A stretch of DNA of 63,926 nucleotides from an uncultured Pseudomonadales bacterium (GTDB taxonomy: Bacteria > Pseudomonadota > Gammaproteobacteria > Pseudomonadales > Pseudohongiellaceae). Location of the stretch: assembly GCA_949372635.1 (NCBI GenBank), contig CASIAB010000013.1:1-63926 (forward strand). Direction: 5' to 3'. Below are positions 63,289 through 63,926 of this stretch, piece by piece (position 1 is the first letter of the stretch; every line of letters starts with the position of its first letter). The translations under genes and the position numbers were made by a program. Under the pieces are notes generated by a model, which made no database searches, was not told the origin of the DNA, and was given only the letters and a program-made list of their open reading frames with translations.

Positions 63289-63926
63289 ATGAAATCAGAA
63301 ATAAAGTCTACTGAACGTGATCCGGCTTATGGTTGGTTGATGGTGTTTGTCGTGTTTACTCTGAGCGGACTGTCATTCGGAGCCCTTGGAGCTATATCAG
63401 TTTTCTTAAAACCCCTGTCTGCAGAATTTGGCTGGGGCAGGGCAGAAACTTCACTGGGTTATACGGCGATAGCATTTTCCTCCGCATTGTTTGGCGTTCT
63501 CTGGGGCTTTGTGGCGGACAAATATGGCTCGCGCTGGTTCGGCGTTGTCGCAGCCCTAACAATGTCTCTTTGTCTGTTCATGTTAAGTGCGCAGACGAAT
63601 ATCTTTCAGTTCTATGCGTTCTATTTTCTATTTGGTGCGTTCGGCAATGCTATGGCGTCTACGCCTTTGTTTGCAAATGTGGGATTCTGGTTTCGACACA
63701 ACCCAGGCCTTGCTCTGGGCCTCACCGCATCCGGTGGTGCGATCGGTCAGGGTGTCGTACCGTATCTTGCTGGAATGGCGATCACCGCTAATGGTTGGCA
63801 GTGGGCCTATCAGGCGATGGCGATTTCCTACTTGGTGATAGCGTTGCCGATTGGATTTCTCGTGCGTGAATCTCCTAGGCGTCAAAAAGCGCGGGTATCA
63901 CCGGAGACTGAAGTGCGGCATTTTCC
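63289..63926 (+). CDS. MFS transporter, monocarboxylate/oxalate-formate antiporter-like, 3' end outside window
   Basis: The frame opens at ATG 63289 and runs to the window end, giving 212 residues without a stop. Six hydrophobic spans are visible. Features of the OFA/MCT-like group are DPAYGWLMVFVVFTLSG at the start, AISVFLKPLSAEFGWGRAET, the GFVADKYGSRW loop between spans 2 and 3, and FWFRHNPGLALGLTASGGAIGQ. It would import or exchange small carboxylates across the inner membrane. No ribosome site of strength is seen. The 118-base gap from merT suggests a separate transcript. Confidence 0.88.
   Translation, partial: MKSEIKSTERDPAYGWLMVFVVFTLSGLSFGALGAISVFLKPLSAEFGWGRAETSLGYTAIAFSSALFGVLWGFVADKYGSRWFGVVAALTMSLCLFMLSAQTNIFQFYAFYFLFGAFGNAMASTPLFANVGFWFRHNPGLALGLTASGGAIGQGVVPYLAGMAITANGWQWAYQAMAISYLVIALPIGFLVRESPRRQKARVSPETEVRHF

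Noticed and set aside
63333..63885. Several frames overlapping the last 600 bases
   Set aside because: They are out of frame with the MFS transporter that starts at 63289 and runs off the window; only the transporter has coding character.
1..63926. CRISPR arrays, prophage or IS elements
   Set aside because: No regularly spaced direct repeats, integrase, transposase or phage structural genes were seen on either strand.

Overview
The window looks like chromosomal DNA of a heterotrophic, Gram-negative, probably marine gammaproteobacterium. Base composition is near 50 % GC by eye. Sec, Tat and lipoprotein signals are abundant, Tex and YghU-type genes are present, and secreted oxidoreductases and hydrolases are plentiful. 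The assignment is an inference from gene content and protein style, because there is no rRNA or complete marker set. I see no phage, IS element or CRISPR array.

Layout. 1-4.3 kb: a truncated PQQ sugar dehydrogenase, a Tat-exported SMP-30/gluconolactonase, a degenerate metallo-beta-lactamase-fold protein and a nitronate monooxygenase. 4.4-10.1 kb (minus): a VCBS-repeat protein, a class C serine hydrolase and an M1 aminopeptidase lipoprotein. 10.5-14.8 kb: two members of an unnamed exported family (called here the YEYACHEGNY family), a membrane-anchored split-barrel-like protein, a 42-residue membrane peptide, an exported SRPBCC protein and a DUF1080 protein. 15-23 kb: a PQQ alcohol-type dehydrogenase, tRNA-Gly(CCC) with an unusual T-arm, a decayed gene, gamma carbonic anhydrase, flavin reductase, an MDR reductase, a third YEYACHEGNY protein, an exported RidA and an exported MBL hydrolase. 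23-31 kb: tex, the DUF1800/DUF1501 pair, and a second PQQ-propeller enzyme. 31-45 kb: two Tat-exported PLP aminotransferases with GGGGTCGG repeats around one of them, a penicillin-acylase lipoprotein, a frameshifted dienelactone hydrolase, an MBL protein, YghU-like GST, an amidase, an APC permease and an M20 peptidase. 45-58 kb: a fourth YEYACHEGNY protein, an FMN hydroxy-acid oxidase, NIPSNAP, PEBP, sterol-desaturase, M1 peptidase, an operon with a short fifth family member plus DUF6152, and a YtcJ-like amidohydrolase. 58.5-63.9 kb: a divergent MarR/hydrolase pair with strong operator symmetry, a Tat-exported linalool-dehydratase-isomerase-like protein, merP, merT, and the start of an MFS transporter.

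The most interesting locus is 60.5-63.2 kb. The merP-like gene has an in-frame TGA exactly where the first Cys of the metal-binding CxxC motif should be (UxxC), followed at a suitable distance by a small stem-loop. This makes it a candidate selenoprotein next to merT. The gene just upstream encodes a LinD-like protein that keeps the two catalytic-type cysteines nine residues apart, has Trp where I align LinD's His, and ends in a CPCC tail.

Four otherwise intact genes (37.4, 55.9, 61.6 and 62.5 kb) each carry a single extra base. This is either recent decay or uncorrected assembly error, and it is the main caveat for the selenocysteine reading. The working picture is a genome segment specialised in extracytoplasmic oxidation and hydrolysis of small organic molecules, with expanded uncharacterised exported families and a small metal-handling module at its right edge.
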